Shown in pieces: positions 6,215-6,607 of a stretch of 6,607 bases of DNA. Source of the DNA: an uncultured Methanosarcinales archaeon. GTDB lineage: Archaea > Halobacteriota > Methanosarcinia > Methanotrichales > Methanotrichaceae. The first letter of the stretch is position 1, and each line of letters starts with the position of its first letter. A model generated the notes under the pieces. That model had not been told where the DNA came from and ran no database searches. It was given only the letters and a program-made list of their open reading frames with translations. The position numbers were made by a program, and so were the translations under genes. The stretch is taken from the NCBI GenBank assembly GCA_937864385.1, contig CALMJN010000230.1, positions 1 through 6,607 of the forward strand, given 5' to 3'.

Positions 6215-6607
6215 GTGAGTGCAAGCCAGGGCTACTATGCCCATCCCACCGCCATCGTGGAGAGCCAGGACATAGGCAAGGGCACAAAGATCTGGCATTT
6301 TGCTCACGTGCGACATGGCTCGAGGATAGGCAAGAACTGCAACATAGGAAAGAGCGTTTACATTGACATTGACGCTGAGATCGGCAGCAATGTGAAGATC
6401 CAGAACTTCGTCTCCGTTTATAAGGGCGTGATCATCGAGGACGATGTATTCGTAGGCCCCTGTGCGACCTTCACCAATGATCTGTATCCGCGTGCGTTTA
6501 TCTGGGATGAGGAGCACGTTTCCGCCACGCGCATCTGCCGGGGCGCGAGCATCGGTGCCAATGCCACACTGGTCTGCGGGATCACCGTGGGCCAGTATGC
6601 CATGATT
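6215..6607 (+). CDS. wbpD: Left-handed beta-helix N-acetyltransferase, WbpD/WlbB-like (3' end cut off by window)
   Basis: The encoded 131 residues are the N-terminal two thirds of a hexapeptide-repeat acetyltransferase; the family is usually about 190 residues. It should transfer acetyl from acetyl-CoA to the new 3-amino group, completing the 2,3-diacetamido sugar. Conserved marks are H10-P-T-A-I-V, I26-W-H-F-A-H-V, I38-G-K-N-C-N-I-G, S47-V-Y-I-D, V60-K-I-Q-N and F79-V-G-P. T87-N88-D-L-Y-P-R contains the Asn that corresponds to the active-site Asn84 of WlbB/WbpD (number from memory). Repeats continue to I-G-A-N-A-T-L-V-C-G-I-T-V-G at the window edge. I chose GTG at 6215 because it gives the expected short lead-in before the first repeat. 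TTG at 6203 is a less likely alternative adding four residues. The gene follows the dehydrogenase by 19 bases and is surely co-transcribed. It is not broken: the reading frame is open to the last base. Confidence 0.88.
   Translation, partial: MSASQGYYAHPTAIVESQDIGKGTKIWHFAHVRHGSRIGKNCNIGKSVYIDIDAEIGSNVKIQNFVSVYKGVIIEDDVFVGPCATFTNDLYPRAFIWDEEHVSATRICRGASIGANATLVCGITVGQYAMI

Noticed and set aside
6164..6517. Minus-strand 117-codon frame over the acetyltransferase
   Set aside because: The plus frame gives a clear WbpD-like protein with the T-N-D-x-x-P-R motif; the minus frame is its complement.

Overview
The window is almost wholly coding and has an archaeal, most likely euryarchaeal methanogen, character. 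The DNA is clearly GC-rich, yet Arg is often AGG/AGA and Ile often ATA. Most genes have strong Shine-Dalgarno (SD) sites a few bases before the start. The sugar-1-phosphate nucleotidyltransferase carries the C-terminal signature of the archaeal GlmU-like enzymes (Methanocaldococcus MJ1101 / Sulfolobus ST0452 type). A Methanothrix-like (Methanosaeta-like) host is my best guess from overall feel, but it is inference only; no marker gene here proves it.

Region 1 (1-2106, + strand) is a redox pair. The 3' part of a multi-cluster [4Fe-4S] ferredoxin-like subunit is followed after one base by a complete tungsten-pterin aldehyde:ferredoxin oxidoreductase (AOR). The arrangement recalls the AorA/AorB or YdhY/YdhV type, in which an iron-sulfur subunit takes electrons from the tungsten subunit. 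Region 2 (2103-2783, - strand) is one gene for an unrecognised winged-helix DNA-binding protein with a long basic tail. Its stop codon overlaps the AOR stop codon in a shared CTAG.

Region 3 (2784-2875) is a short divergent promoter region, AT-rich in the middle. Region 4 (2876-6607, + strand) is a nucleotide-sugar operon: a bifunctional GlmU-like enzyme, a PLP-dependent sugar aminotransferase (WbpE-like), a Gfo/Idh/MocA dehydrogenase (WbpB/GnnA-like), and the 5' part of a left-handed beta-helix N-acetyltransferase (WbpD-like) that runs off the window.

Together these four can make UDP-GlcNAc from GlcN-1-P, oxidise C3, aminate it and acetylate the new amine. The product would be a 2,3-diacetamido-2,3-dideoxy sugar nucleotide. 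Whether it is the uronic acid form (UDP-GlcNAc3NAcA) or the neutral form (UDP-GlcNAc3NAc) depends on a 6-dehydrogenase that is not in the window. In methanogens such sugars are known or predicted components of N-linked glycans on S-layer and archaellum proteins. The regulator between the two blocks is well placed to control the sugar operon, itself, or both. I found no RNA gene, CRISPR array, mobile element or intergenic stretch over 100 bases.
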